In this document: positions 23,610-31,442 of the stretch, piece by piece
How the letters are laid out: every line of letters begins with the position of its first letter
How positions within the stretch are numbered: position 1 is the first letter of the stretch
Assembly: GCA_900555045.1 (NCBI GenBank)
Contig: USJW01000021.1
Location: forward strand, 1-51,353
DNA from: an uncultured Clostridium sp.
Lineage (GTDB): Bacteria > Bacillota > Clostridia > Lachnospirales > Lachnospiraceae
Reading direction: 5' to 3'
DNA: 51,353 nucleotides
The notes under the pieces: model-generated
Seen by the model: the letters and a program-made list of their open reading frames with translations, nothing else
The model's database searches: none
What the model was told of the DNA's origin: nothing
Translations under genes and position numbers: made by a program

Positions 23610-23643
23610 GTGGCAAAAACGCCTAAAACAGGGTTTTTGCCAC
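23610..23643. repeat. Perfect 11-bp inverted repeat upstream of the gap promoter
   Basis: GTGGCAAAAAC (23610-23620) and GTTTTTGCCAC (23633-23643) are exact reverse complements, and CCT/AGG inside the loop can extend the stem. It stands alone in the 370-base gap between hisK-type gene and gap (23438-23808), about 70 bases before the gap -35 box. It is not followed by a T-run on the plus strand, so a protein-binding site is at least as likely as a terminator. The rest of this gap is AT-rich with no gene visible. Confidence 0.6.
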
Positions 23644-23710
23644 ATATAAAAGAGTTTTTACCTGAATAATTGTTTGAAAACCGGAAAACAATAAAAAAAT
23701 AAAAAAGGAC

Positions 23711-23739
23711 TTGCCATTTACAGCGAAATTGATTACAAT
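23711..23739 (+). promoter_or_regulatory. gap promoter
   Basis: TTGCCA (23711-23716), a 17-base spacer and TACAAT (23734-23739) lie 70 bases before the gap start. The AT-rich leader up to the AGGAGG site at 23796 fits a highly expressed gene. Confidence 0.8.
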
Positions 23740-23808
23740 ATAGGAAGGTTGATTAATATTTAACAATAATATATTTTTTAACAATCTCAAACTAGGAGGA
23801 ATTGAATC

Positions 23809-24840
23809 ATGGCAGTAAAAGTAGCGATTAATGGTTTTGGACGTATTGGACGTCTGGCTTTCCGTCAGATGTTCGGAGCTGAAGGTTATGACGTAGTCGC
23901 AATCAACGATCTGACCGATCCGAAGATGCTGGCTCACCTGTTAAAGTATGATACCGCTCAGGGCGGATACGCTGGACATATCGGTGAGGGCCTGCACACG
24001 GTTGAGGCTGGCGAGGGCTGCATCATCGTGGACGGCAAAGAGATCACCATTTACAAAGAACCCAAGGCTGCTGACCTTCCGTGGGGCAAGATCGGTGTTG
24101 ACGTAGTGTTAGAGTGCACCGGCTTCTATACCTCCAAGGATAAAGCGCAGGCTCACATCGACGCTGGCGCTAAGAAGGTTGTTATCTCTGCTCCCGCAGG
24201 CAACGACTTAAAGACCATCGTTTACAGCGTAAACGAGAACACCCTGACCGCTGAGGATACCATCATTTCCGCAGCTTCCTGCACCACCAACTGCCTGGCT
24301 CCGATGGCAAAGGCTCTGAACGACTACGCTCCGATCCAGAGCGGTATCATGAGCACCATCCACGCTTACACCGGCGACCAGATGATTCTGGACGGCCCGC
24401 ACAGAAAAGGCGATTTGAGAAGAGCAAGAGCTGGCGCTGCCAACATCGTTCCCAACTCCACCGGTGCTGCAAAGGCGATCGGCCTGGTTATCCCGGAACT
24501 GAACGGCAAGCTGATCGGCTCCGCACAGCGTGTTCCGGTTCCGACCGGTTCCACCACCATCTTAACCGCTGTTGTTAAGAAGGCAAACGTGACCAAGGAA
24601 GAGATCAACGCTGCTATGAAGGCTGCTGCTTCCGAGTCCTTCGGCTACAACGAGGATCCGATCGTTTCCTCCGACGTAATCGGCATGAAGTACGGCTCCC
24701 TGTTCGACGCAACCCAGACCATGGTTTGCCAGATCGCGGATGACCTGTACGAGGTTCAGGTTGTGTCCTGGTACGACAACGAGAACTCCTACACCAGCCA
24801 GATGGTTAGAACCATTAAGTACTTCGCTGAGTTAGGCTAA
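23809..24840 (+). CDS. gap: Glyceraldehyde-3-phosphate dehydrogenase, type I
   Basis: A 343-residue NAD-dependent glycolytic enzyme. The Rossmann start INGFGRIGRLAFR (residues 7-19), the catalytic ASCTTNCLAP with its active Cys (about 161-170), the RRARAGAANIVPNSTGAAKAI segment, and WYDNENSY near the end are all canonical. It oxidises glyceraldehyde-3-phosphate to 1,3-bisphosphoglycerate. Codon use differs from the surrounding GC-rich genes (many GCT, GTT and ACC codons), a sign of high expression. It has its own promoter and a terminator before pgk. Confidence 0.97.
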   Translation: MAVKVAINGFGRIGRLAFRQMFGAEGYDVVAINDLTDPKMLAHLLKYDTAQGGYAGHIGEGLHTVEAGEGCIIVDGKEITIYKEPKAADLPWGKIGVDVVLECTGFYTSKDKAQAHIDAGAKKVVISAPAGNDLKTIVYSVNENTLTAEDTIISAASCTTNCLAPMAKALNDYAPIQSGIMSTIHAYTGDQMILDGPHRKGDLRRARAGAANIVPNSTGAAKAIGLVIPELNGKLIGSAQRVPVPTGSTTILTAVVKKANVTKEEINAAMKAAASESFGYNEDPIVSSDVIGMKYGSLFDATQTMVCQIADDLYEVQVVSWYDNENSYTSQMVRTIKYFAELG

Positions 24841-24897
24841 TCTCGCAGACGTTTCGCGGACACGCGAGACATCCATATGATTTTAAGTAGACTCATG

Positions 24898-24930
24898 AAA
24901 GGGTCCGGTCGTTTGGGCCGGACCCTTTTT
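24898..24930 (+). terminator. Rho-independent terminator after gap
   Basis: AAAGGGTCCGG (24898-24908) pairs with CCGGACCCTTT around a short loop and is followed by a T-run to 24930. It separates gap from pgk; some read-through is likely since no clear promoter was seen for pgk. A smaller TCTCGC/GCGAGA hairpin lies at 24841-24869. Confidence 0.9.
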
Positions 24931-25004
24931 ATGTGAAACCCGGGTTGCCTTCCGCGGCGAGCGGATGAAGCCCCATTTTTAATACCGGAAAGGGGATTAT
25001 AGAC

Positions 25005-26222
25005 ATGTTAAACAAGAAGACTGTTGACGATCTGAAGGATTTAAAGGGAAAGAAAGTGCTGGTGCGCTGCGACTTCAACGTGCCGTTAAAAGAGGGCGTG
25101 ATTCAGAACTACAACCGCATCGACGGCGCCATTCCCACCATCAAGAAGCTGCTTGACCAGGGCGCAAGGGTGATCCTGTGCTCCCATTTAGGCAAGCCGA
25201 AGGGCCAGCCCCTTCCTGAGATGAGCTTAGCTCCCGTTGCCCCTGCTCTGAGCGAGAGACTGGGCGTTGAAGTTAAGTTCGTGGACGATCCCCAGGTGAC
25301 CGGCGAGGAGACCAGAAAGGTTGCCGCTGAGCTGAAGGACGGCGAGGTTCTGCTGCTTCAGAACACCCGCTACAGAGTCGAGGAGACCAAGTACAAAGAG
25401 GGCGATGCCGCGACGGAAGCTTACGCCAAGGAGTTAGCGGACCTGTGCGACGGCGGCGTGTTCGTGGACGACGCGTTCGGAACCGCTCACAGAGCGCACT
25501 GCTCCAACGTGGGCGTTACCAAGTACACCAAGGAGAACGCGGTGGGCTACCTGATGCAGAAGGAGATCAAGTTCTTAGGCCAGGCCGTTGAGAACCCGGT
25601 TCGCCCCTTCGTGGCAATCCTGGGCGGCGCAAAGGTTTCCGACAAGATCAACGTGATCAACAACCTGCTCGACAAGGTGGACACCCTGATCATCGGCGGC
25701 GGCATGGCTTACACCTTCGCGAAGGCTCAGGGCCAGGAGATCGGCAACTCCCTGTGCGAGGAGGATAAGCTGGATTACGCGCTGGAGATGGTCAAGAAGG
25801 CCGAGGAGAAGGGCGTAAAGCTGCTGCTTCCGGTTGACCACGTTGAGGGCAAGGAGTTCTCCAACGAGACCGAGCACAAGGTAGTGGACGTGATCGACGC
25901 TGGCTGGTCTGGCTTCGACATCGGACCGAAGACCATCGCTCTGTACAAGGAAGCCTTAAAGGGCGCCAAGACCGTTGTGTGGAACGGACCGATGGGCGTG
26001 TTCGAGTTCTCCAACTTCGCAGAGGGAACCTTAGAGATCTGCCGTGCGGTTGCAGAGCTGGCTGACGCAACCACCGTCATCGGCGGCGGCGATTCCGTGA
26101 ACGCGGTCAAGAGACTGGGCTTTGCGGACAAGATGACCCACATCTCCACCGGCGGCGGCGCTTCCCTGGAATTCCTGGAAGGCAAGGAGCTGCCCGGCGT
26201 GGCTGCTGCTGACAACGCCTAA
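25005..26222 (+). CDS. pgk: Phosphoglycerate kinase
   Basis: A 405-residue two-domain kinase, close to the family length. It shows KKVLVRCDFNVPLKEG (about residues 14-29), the substrate segment IDGAIPTIKKLL, LCSHLGKPKG (about 60-69), ILGGAKVSDKI in the hinge region, WNGPMGVFE and the nucleotide loop GGGDSVNAV near 362-370. It makes ATP from 1,3-bisphosphoglycerate. The RBS is GGAAAGGGG. Second gene of the glycolysis block, followed by a hairpin and then tpiA. Confidence 0.97.
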   Translation: MLNKKTVDDLKDLKGKKVLVRCDFNVPLKEGVIQNYNRIDGAIPTIKKLLDQGARVILCSHLGKPKGQPLPEMSLAPVAPALSERLGVEVKFVDDPQVTGEETRKVAAELKDGEVLLLQNTRYRVEETKYKEGDAATEAYAKELADLCDGGVFVDDAFGTAHRAHCSNVGVTKYTKENAVGYLMQKEIKFLGQAVENPVRPFVAILGGAKVSDKINVINNLLDKVDTLIIGGGMAYTFAKAQGQEIGNSLCEEDKLDYALEMVKKAEEKGVKLLLPVDHVEGKEFSNETEHKVVDVIDAGWSGFDIGPKTIALYKEALKGAKTVVWNGPMGVFEFSNFAEGTLEICRAVAELADATTVIGGGDSVNAVKRLGFADKMTHISTGGGASLEFLEGKELPGVAAADNA

Positions 26223-26260
26223 AAGACGGCCGGTCGGCATATAATTTAGTGTGTATCTGC

Positions 26261-26284
26261 GGCCCCCTGAGATTTAAGGGGGCC
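26261..26284 (+). terminator. Weak hairpin between pgk and tpiA
   Basis: GGCCCCCT (26261-26268) pairs with AGGGGGCC (26277-26284) and is followed by TCTT, a poor T-run. It may attenuate or process the message in place of stopping it, because tpiA has no obvious promoter of its own. Confidence 0.5.
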
Positions 26285-26322
26285 TCTTAAGGACAATTCC
26301 ACAGAGAAGGAGAAGCTTCAAA

Positions 26323-27075
26323 ATGGCAAGAAAGAAAATTATCGCAGGCAACTGGAAGATGAACATGACCCCCACTGAGGCGGTTGCACTGGTGAACGAG
26401 TTAAAGCCCCTGGTGGTAAATGACGACGTGGACGTGGTGTTCTGCGTTCCGGCGATCGACATTATCCCCGCGATGGAGGCTGCGAAGGGCACCAACATCC
26501 AGATCGGCGCTGAGAATATGTACTACGAGGAGAAGGGAGCCTTCACCGGCGAGATCTCCCCGAACATGCTGGTGGACGCCGGCGTGAAATATGTGATCAT
26601 CGGCCACTCCGAGCGCCGCGAGTACTTCGCGGAGACCAACGAGACCGTGAACAAGAAGGTGCTCAAGGCATTTGAGCACGGGATCACCCCCATCATCTGC
26701 TGCGGCGAGTCCCTGACCCAGAGAGAGCAGGGAATCACCATCGACTGGATCCGCCAGCAGATCAAGATTGCATTCCTTAACGTGACCGCGGACCAGGCCA
26801 AGACCGCTGTGATCGCCTACGAGCCCATCTGGGCCATCGGAACCGGCAAGGTTGCGACCACCGAGCAGGCCGAGGAGGTCTGCGCTGCGATCCGCGCCTG
26901 CATCGGCGAGATCTACGACGAGGCCACCGCTGAGGCGATCCGCATCCAGTACGGCGGCTCCGTTTCTGCTTCCTCCGCTCCGGAGCTGTTCGCCCAGGCC
27001 AACATCGACGGCGGACTGGTAGGCGGCGCTTCCCTGAAACCGGATTTCGGAAAGATCGTCAACTACAATAAATAA
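26323..27075 (+). CDS. tpiA: Triosephosphate isomerase
   Basis: A 250-residue TIM-barrel enzyme. IIAGNWKMNMT holds the catalytic Lys (about residue 13), IIGHSERRE the catalytic His (about 96), and VIAYEPIWAIGTGK the catalytic Glu and the flexible loop (about 166-177); the phosphate loop IQYGGSVS is near 210-217. It interconverts dihydroxyacetone phosphate and glyceraldehyde-3-phosphate. RBS AGAAGGAGAAG. Glycolytic operon member. Confidence 0.97.
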   Translation: MARKKIIAGNWKMNMTPTEAVALVNELKPLVVNDDVDVVFCVPAIDIIPAMEAAKGTNIQIGAENMYYEEKGAFTGEISPNMLVDAGVKYVIIGHSERREYFAETNETVNKKVLKAFEHGITPIICCGESLTQREQGITIDWIRQQIKIAFLNVTADQAKTAVIAYEPIWAIGTGKVATTEQAEEVCAAIRACIGEIYDEATAEAIRIQYGGSVSASSAPELFAQANIDGGLVGGASLKPDFGKIVNYNK

Positions 27076-27174
27076 AATGCTGTGAGGCAAATGCTTCTCC
27101 GTCCGCAAACAGCCTGTTTTAAACGGCTTTTTGGAGGGAGGAGCATTTCCGTGTCTTTAGAAGGAGATATAAAA

Positions 27175-28716
27175 ATGAGCAAAAGACCAACCGTATTAAT
27201 GATTCTCGACGGCTACGGACTGAACAAGAACTGCGATCACAACGCGGTCTGCGAGGGCAAAACCCCGGTGATGGACCAGCTGATGAGCCAGTGCCCCTTT
27301 GTTGAGGGCCAGGCCAGCGGCATGTTCGTGGGACTTCCCGACGGCCAGATGGGCAACTCCGAGGTGGGACATTTGAACATGGGCGCAGGGCGCATCGTGT
27401 ACCAGGAGCTGACCCGCATCACCAAATCCATCCAGGATGGGGATTTCTTCCAGGTTCCGGAGTTTTTGACCGCAGTGGAGAACTGCAAGAAGAATGATTC
27501 CGCGCTGCATTTATTCGGACTGGTGTCCGACGGCGGCGTGCACAGCCACAACACCCACATCTACGGGCTGCTGGAGCTGGCAAAGAGAAACGGCCTTAAA
27601 AAGGTGTATGTGCACTGCTTCTTAGACGGCCGTGACACCCCGCCGGAGTCCGGCAAGGACTTTGTGGCCCAGCTGGAGGCCAAGATGGCTGAGATCGGCG
27701 TGGGAGAGGTGGCTTCCGTGATGGGACGCTACTACGCCATGGACCGCGACAAGCGCTGGGACCGCGTGGAGCTGGCCTACAACGCGCTCACCAAGGGCGA
27801 GGGAAACACCGCAGAGAGCGCTACCGGCGGAATCCAGACCTCCTACGACAACGGCAAGGCGGATGAGTTTGTGGTTCCCTTCGTGGTTGTGAAGGACGGC
27901 AAGCCCGTTGCCACAATTAAGGATAAGGACTCCGTGATTTTCTACAACTTCCGCCCGGACCGCGCCAGAGAGATCACCCGCGCGTTCTGCGACGACGCCT
28001 TCGACGGCTTTGCGAGAGCCAAGCGCCTGGACCTGGTGTACGTGTGCTTCACCGACTACGACGAGACCATCGCCAACAAGCTGGTGGCCTTCAAGAAGGA
28101 GGGAATCACCAACACCTTCGGCGAGTACCTGGCTGCCCACGGAAAGACGCAGGTCCGCATCGCCGAGACCGAGAAGTACGCCCACGTGACCTTCTTCTTC
28201 AACGGCGGCGTTGAGGAGCCCAACCCGGGCGAGGACCGCATCCTGGTTCCCTCCCCCAAGGAGGTTGCCACCTACGACTTAAAGCCGGAGATGAGCGCGC
28301 CGCTGGTGTGCGACAAGCTGGTTGAGGCGATTAAGTCCGACAAGTACGACGTGATCATCATCAACTTCGCCAACCCCGACATGGTGGGACACACCGGCGT
28401 GGAGGATGCGGCCATCAAGGCCATCGAGACCGTGGACGCCTGCGTGGGCCGCGCGGTTGAGGCCATAAAGGAAGTGGACGGCGTAATGTTCATCTGTGCG
28501 GACCACGGAAACGCGGAGCAGCTGGTGGACTACGAGACCGGCGAGCCCTTCACCGCTCACACCACCAACCCGGTTCCCTTCATCCTGGTGAACGCGGATC
28601 CGTCCTACAAGCTGCGCGAGGGCGGCGCCCTGTGCGACATCGTTCCCACCCTGATCGAGCTGATGGGAATGGAGCAGCCCAAGGAGATGACCGGCAAATC
28701 GCTGTTGGTTAAATAA
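27175..28716 (+). CDS. gpmI: 2,3-bisphosphoglycerate-independent phosphoglycerate mutase
   Basis: A 513-residue alkaline-phosphatase-superfamily mutase using two metal ions. Seen: LMILDGYG (residues 8-15, metal ligand Asp), MGNSEVGHLNMGAG with the phospho-serine (about 60-73), the RDTPP motif (about 153-157), and CADHGNAEQLVD near 442-453. It converts 3-phosphoglycerate to 2-phosphoglycerate. ATG at 27175 follows AAGGAGATAT; an in-frame ATG at 27082 lacks an RBS and would add 31 untypical residues. An AGCC/GGCT hairpin lies between tpiA and this gene. No enolase gene follows. Confidence 0.96.
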   Translation: MSKRPTVLMILDGYGLNKNCDHNAVCEGKTPVMDQLMSQCPFVEGQASGMFVGLPDGQMGNSEVGHLNMGAGRIVYQELTRITKSIQDGDFFQVPEFLTAVENCKKNDSALHLFGLVSDGGVHSHNTHIYGLLELAKRNGLKKVYVHCFLDGRDTPPESGKDFVAQLEAKMAEIGVGEVASVMGRYYAMDRDKRWDRVELAYNALTKGEGNTAESATGGIQTSYDNGKADEFVVPFVVVKDGKPVATIKDKDSVIFYNFRPDRAREITRAFCDDAFDGFARAKRLDLVYVCFTDYDETIANKLVAFKKEGITNTFGEYLAAHGKTQVRIAETEKYAHVTFFFNGGVEEPNPGEDRILVPSPKEVATYDLKPEMSAPLVCDKLVEAIKSDKYDVIIINFANPDMVGHTGVEDAAIKAIETVDACVGRAVEAIKEVDGVMFICADHGNAEQLVDYETGEPFTAHTTNPVPFILVNADPSYKLREGGALCDIVPTLIELMGMEQPKEMTGKSLLVK

Positions 28717-28752
28717 ACGGCCTGCAGAATTTTTCCGTATGCAGAAAACATA

Positions 28753-28790
28753 GCCGCGCCGCAAAGGAATTCACCCCTTTGCGGCGCGGC
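28753..28790. terminator. Strong hairpin between gpmI and a convergent small gene
   Basis: GCCGCGCCGCAAAGG (28753-28767) pairs exactly with 28776-28790, and outer bases GCAGAAA (28741-28747) can pair with TTTCTGC further on. T-runs are poor on both sides, so this is a probable but untypical terminator serving gpmI and the minus-strand small gene. Confidence 0.65.
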
Positions 28791-28805
28791 TGCGTTTCTG
28801 CAGTT

Positions 28806-28976
28806 TCATTCATTTTTCCCGTTGGCTGATTTTTTTCGGCCGGGTCTGCGAGAGTGGAAATCCCAGGAAAGAAAAAAACGGATCAATTTCAGGATGCCCA
28901 CGGTTCCACCCAGGGCGCAGGCCATGATGACGGCGACCATTCCCAACTGTCTTATCTGCTCTGCCAATAGTGCCAT
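28806..28976 (-). CDS. Small membrane protein of 56 residues, unknown
   Basis: A short minus-strand frame not recognised as a known family. ATG at 28976 has AGGAG seven bases upstream. The protein begins MALLAEQIRQLG, has one hydrophobic helix (about residues 12-37, ending LIRFFLSW) and a basic tail (HSRRPGRKK). The helix holds a Cys and several small residues. One transmembrane span plus a positively charged cytosolic tail suggests a small regulatory or accessory membrane protein. Good RBS, stop placed before a hairpin, and composition support a real gene; function unknown. Confidence 0.6.
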   Translation of the reverse strand: MALLAEQIRQLGMVAVIMACALGGTVGILKLIRFFLSWDFHSRRPGRKKSANGKNE

Positions 28977-29101
28977 AAAAGTACTCCTTTCATTTATCTA
29001 TGGGTGCGGGGGAAGGAAAGCTGCCACGGCAGCACCTCCACACCATGTTCACGGGTGAGACTGTCCTTTATAGCAACATAACGAAAATAAATATACATGT
29101 G

Positions 29102-29130
29102 TTGAATATCTTTCACACTTATAGTATAAT
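29102..29130 (+). promoter_or_regulatory. tetR-type gene promoter
   Basis: TTGAAT (29102-29107), a 17-base spacer and TATAAT (29125-29130) lie upstream of the TetR gene, giving a predicted start near 29137 and a leader of roughly 110 bases. Confidence 0.75.
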
Positions 29131-29249
29131 CAGAACAGGCCGCCGCTTCAACCGGCAATGTGGCGGAGAATGCAAGATAATAAACACAAAGTGGAAATAT
29201 GTTTGCGATGTATCAGGTTGAGACAGATTGTCGAAAGGCGGTGGGGGAG

Positions 29250-29810
29250 ATGCGGACGGATGGGCGGGTGCGCTACACGCAGATGGTGATTAAGGACAGT
29301 TTTGTGAAATTGTTGGGAGGGAAGCCGGTCAATAAGGTGACGGTGAAAGAAATCTGCCAGCTGTCCGAGATTAACCGGGCCACGTTCTATAAACATTACA
29401 GTGACGCCTACGATCTGTTGGAGAAGCTGGAGCAGGAGTTTTTGGCGGAGCTGCGTGTGACGGTGGAGGAATCCAGGGAAAAGGGCTTCCGGCATGTTTT
29501 TGCGCTTATTCTGGAGCGCATGAAGGCCAGCGGTGAGGTCTACCGGATTCTCTCTTCGGAGAATGGGGATAAAAACTTTCAGGAGCGGGTGTTTGCCCTG
29601 GGATACCAGTACATTGAGATGGACACGGACAAACAGTTTGAAACGCTCTCACCGGTCCAAAAAAAATGGCTGTACTATTTTCTGGCCAGGGGCTGCAGCG
29701 GGATTTTGGGGCAGTGGCTGGCGGACGGGATGGGTGATCCTGTTGAGGACGTGGTGGATTTCGCCGACCGGCTGATCCAGAATACGCTCAACACGCTCAA
29801 TTCGCTTTAA
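29250..29810 (+). CDS. TetR/AcrR family transcriptional regulator
   Basis: A 186-residue regulator. The N-terminal HTH covers about residues 5-52 (RVRYTQMVIKDSFVKLL, then VTVKEICQLSEINRATFYKHYSD). The rest is an all-helical ligand/dimer domain of the DhaS-like type. Start at ATG 29250 matches the usual short arm before RVRYT; in-frame ATGs at 29199 and 29211 have no RBS. No obvious target gene adjoins: the neighbour downstream is convergent (antiporter), and upstream lies the small membrane protein, divergently arranged. It may control that small gene. Confidence 0.88.
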   Translation: MRTDGRVRYTQMVIKDSFVKLLGGKPVNKVTVKEICQLSEINRATFYKHYSDAYDLLEKLEQEFLAELRVTVEESREKGFRHVFALILERMKASGEVYRILSSENGDKNFQERVFALGYQYIEMDTDKQFETLSPVQKKWLYYFLARGCSGILGQWLADGMGDPVEDVVDFADRLIQNTLNTLNSL

Positions 29811-29837
29811 AGAAGCAGCTGTACCGCATTCGTGGAC

Positions 29838-29877
29838 ACAAAAAAGCGGCCGCCGGAGGTTTTCCCTTCAGCGGCCC
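29838..29877 (-). terminator. Terminator of the antiporter gene
   Basis: Read on the minus strand, GGCCGCTGAAGGG pairs with CCTCCGGCGGCC around AAAA with wobble pairs, followed by a run of T (A residues 29840-29845 on plus). It ends the antiporter transcript and also faces the convergent TetR gene. Confidence 0.85.
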
Positions 29878-29904
29878 TTTGAACCATACAAATTGGTTTT
29901 TATA

Positions 29905-31185
29905 TTATGAGTGGTGCGCAGCCAGCTCCATATTCTCGGAGGGCAGTTCCTGTGCGGCCACTTTTTTTGCGGCCTTTTTCGACTCGGACTTTTTGTCCGG
30001 GATGCTGCCGGATAGGCGGATGGCCGCTTTGGCGCAGGCCGGGCCGACCATCTCGTAGAGGATTCCGCTGGAGAGAATGATCGTGGAGAGCATCTCGCCG
30101 CTGGCGGCCGGAAGCATTCTCTGGCCCAGCACCGCAAGGCCGATGGACACGCCCGCCTGGGGGATTAAGGCCAGGCCGAAGTATTTCTTCACCTCAGGGG
30201 TGGCGTGGGTCAGCCACGCACCTAAGGAGGAGCCTAAGTACTTGCCGACGATCCGGACCAGGAAGTAGATCACACCCACGAAGCCGGCGCTCACCAGGCT
30301 GGGGATGGAAAGCCGCATGCCGGACAGCACGAAGAACATCACGAGTAACGGGGGGGTGAACTGGTTCAACTGCTTGAACAGGTGCTTGTTTCCGCTGGTG
30401 TTGATGTAGATGGTGCCGGAGGCCATGCAGGCCAAAAGCGGCGAAACGTTCATGGTGGAGCAGATGCCCGCCACGCCCATGATGCAGACGCAGGCCAGAA
30501 CCAGGCTGTGGTCCTTGCTGCGGCGCTCGTGGATCAGCTTGCTTAAAATCCAGCCGCTGACGCCGCCGATTAAGAGCGCCAGGAGATTGAAGCAGATGGG
30601 CAGGAGCAGCTGCGTCATGTTTATGCCGCCATCCCCTGCGGTTGCCTGCACAAAGGCCGCACAAACGCTGAAGGCGATGAGGGCCACGGCGTCGTCCAGA
30701 GCCACAACCTGAAGGATGGTGTCCACGAAATGACCCTTTGCCTTGTACTGGCGGATGGTCATGATGGTGGAGGCCGGGGCGGTCGCACAGCCGATGGCGC
30801 CCAGAAGCAGCGAGAACGGCAGGGATAAGCCCAGAAGCAGCATCACGATGGTGATCAGCACGCCCGCGGTCAGGGACTCGAACAGAGTTAAGATGACCAC
30901 GGCGATGCCGCTCTTTTTCAGAGCCGACAGCTTAAAGTATTTGCCCACGCCGAAGGCGATGAAGGCAAGCGCCACGTCCGTGATGAAATCCATCTGGGCG
31001 ATGTACTCCTGCGGGATTAGGTGCAGGCACCAGGGACCGATCAGCACGCCGGACAGGATGTAGCCGGTGACATTCGGCAGGTGCGCCAGCTTGGTCAAGC
31101 GGGTAAAAAGGAAACCGGAGATCAGCATAATCGCCGTTGTAAGGATGATTCCGGATCCGTGAAGATTTAATAAGAGTTCAGACAT
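29905..31185 (-). CDS. Monovalent cation:proton antiporter, CPA2/KefB-like membrane domain
   Basis: A 426-residue protein with about twelve hydrophobic segments and the Na_H_Exchanger fold. Typical segments are LAHLPNVTGYILSGVLIGP (about residues 32-50), GAIGCATAPASTIM (about 127-140) and VVALDDAVALIAFS (about 156-169, transport aspartates). The C-terminus is a Lys-rich tail without TrkA-N/RCK domain. It probably exchanges sodium or potassium for protons at the membrane. ATG at 31185 follows GGGGAG; an upstream ATG at 31203 lacks an RBS. A long structured leader and a strong promoter precede it, and a LysR gene is divergent. Confidence 0.88.
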   Translation of the reverse strand: MSELLLNLHGSGIILTTAIMLISGFLFTRLTKLAHLPNVTGYILSGVLIGPWCLHLIPQEYIAQMDFITDVALAFIAFGVGKYFKLSALKKSGIAVVILTLFESLTAGVLITIVMLLLGLSLPFSLLLGAIGCATAPASTIMTIRQYKAKGHFVDTILQVVALDDAVALIAFSVCAAFVQATAGDGGINMTQLLLPICFNLLALLIGGVSGWILSKLIHERRSKDHSLVLACVCIMGVAGICSTMNVSPLLACMASGTIYINTSGNKHLFKQLNQFTPPLLVMFFVLSGMRLSIPSLVSAGFVGVIYFLVRIVGKYLGSSLGAWLTHATPEVKKYFGLALIPQAGVSIGLAVLGQRMLPAASGEMLSTIILSSGILYEMVGPACAKAAIRLSGSIPDKKSESKKAAKKVAAQELPSENMELAAHHS

Positions 31186-31352
31186 TTCATACTCCCCTTT
31201 CATTATGTAAGTGTTTGCAGCCCAAAGCCGTGTACATGTGAAATGCTGGAGACCGGGCGGCGAGTTGTCCCGCCAGCTGGCTTCCAACACTTCACACATA
31301 AACGGCTTTTATCCGCGTTTCCCCCGTTGGAGCGCGGGCTGTTTCTTTGTTT
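31186..31352 (-). ncRNA. Highly structured 5' leader of the antiporter mRNA, candidate riboswitch
   Basis: The predicted transcript start (near 31352) lies about 165 bases before the antiporter ATG. Within the leader, a 19-bp helix joins 31291-31309 with 31224-31242 (AAAGCCGT at one end, GTGAA at the other; only a few mismatches or wobbles). A hairpin CCGCG/CGCGG (31314-31338) forms just 5' of it. The bases CAGCCC (31336-31341 in the minus reading) can pair either in that hairpin or with GGGCTG (31218-31223), giving two exclusive folds. Leaders of sodium/potassium transporters often hold ion- or c-di-AMP-sensing riboswitches; I cannot match this one to a known class. Confidence 0.55.
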
Positions 31353-31358
31353 TGCTTG

Positions 31359-31387
31359 ATTATAGTAGCGTTTGGTGATAAAATCAA
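31359..31387 (-). promoter_or_regulatory. Antiporter promoter
   Basis: On the minus strand TTGATT (31382-31387), a 17-base spacer and TATAAT (31359-31364). It lies 55-85 bases from the divergent LysR start, so LysR binding here could affect both genes. Confidence 0.8.
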
Positions 31388-31442
31388 ATGATATAAATTG
31401 ATTGGGATATAAAAAATATTTATGTCGCTAGGGAGGACAGGG

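Noticed and set aside
28822..29058. 78-codon plus-strand frame
   Set aside because: Shadow of the minus-strand small membrane protein, which has a proper RBS.
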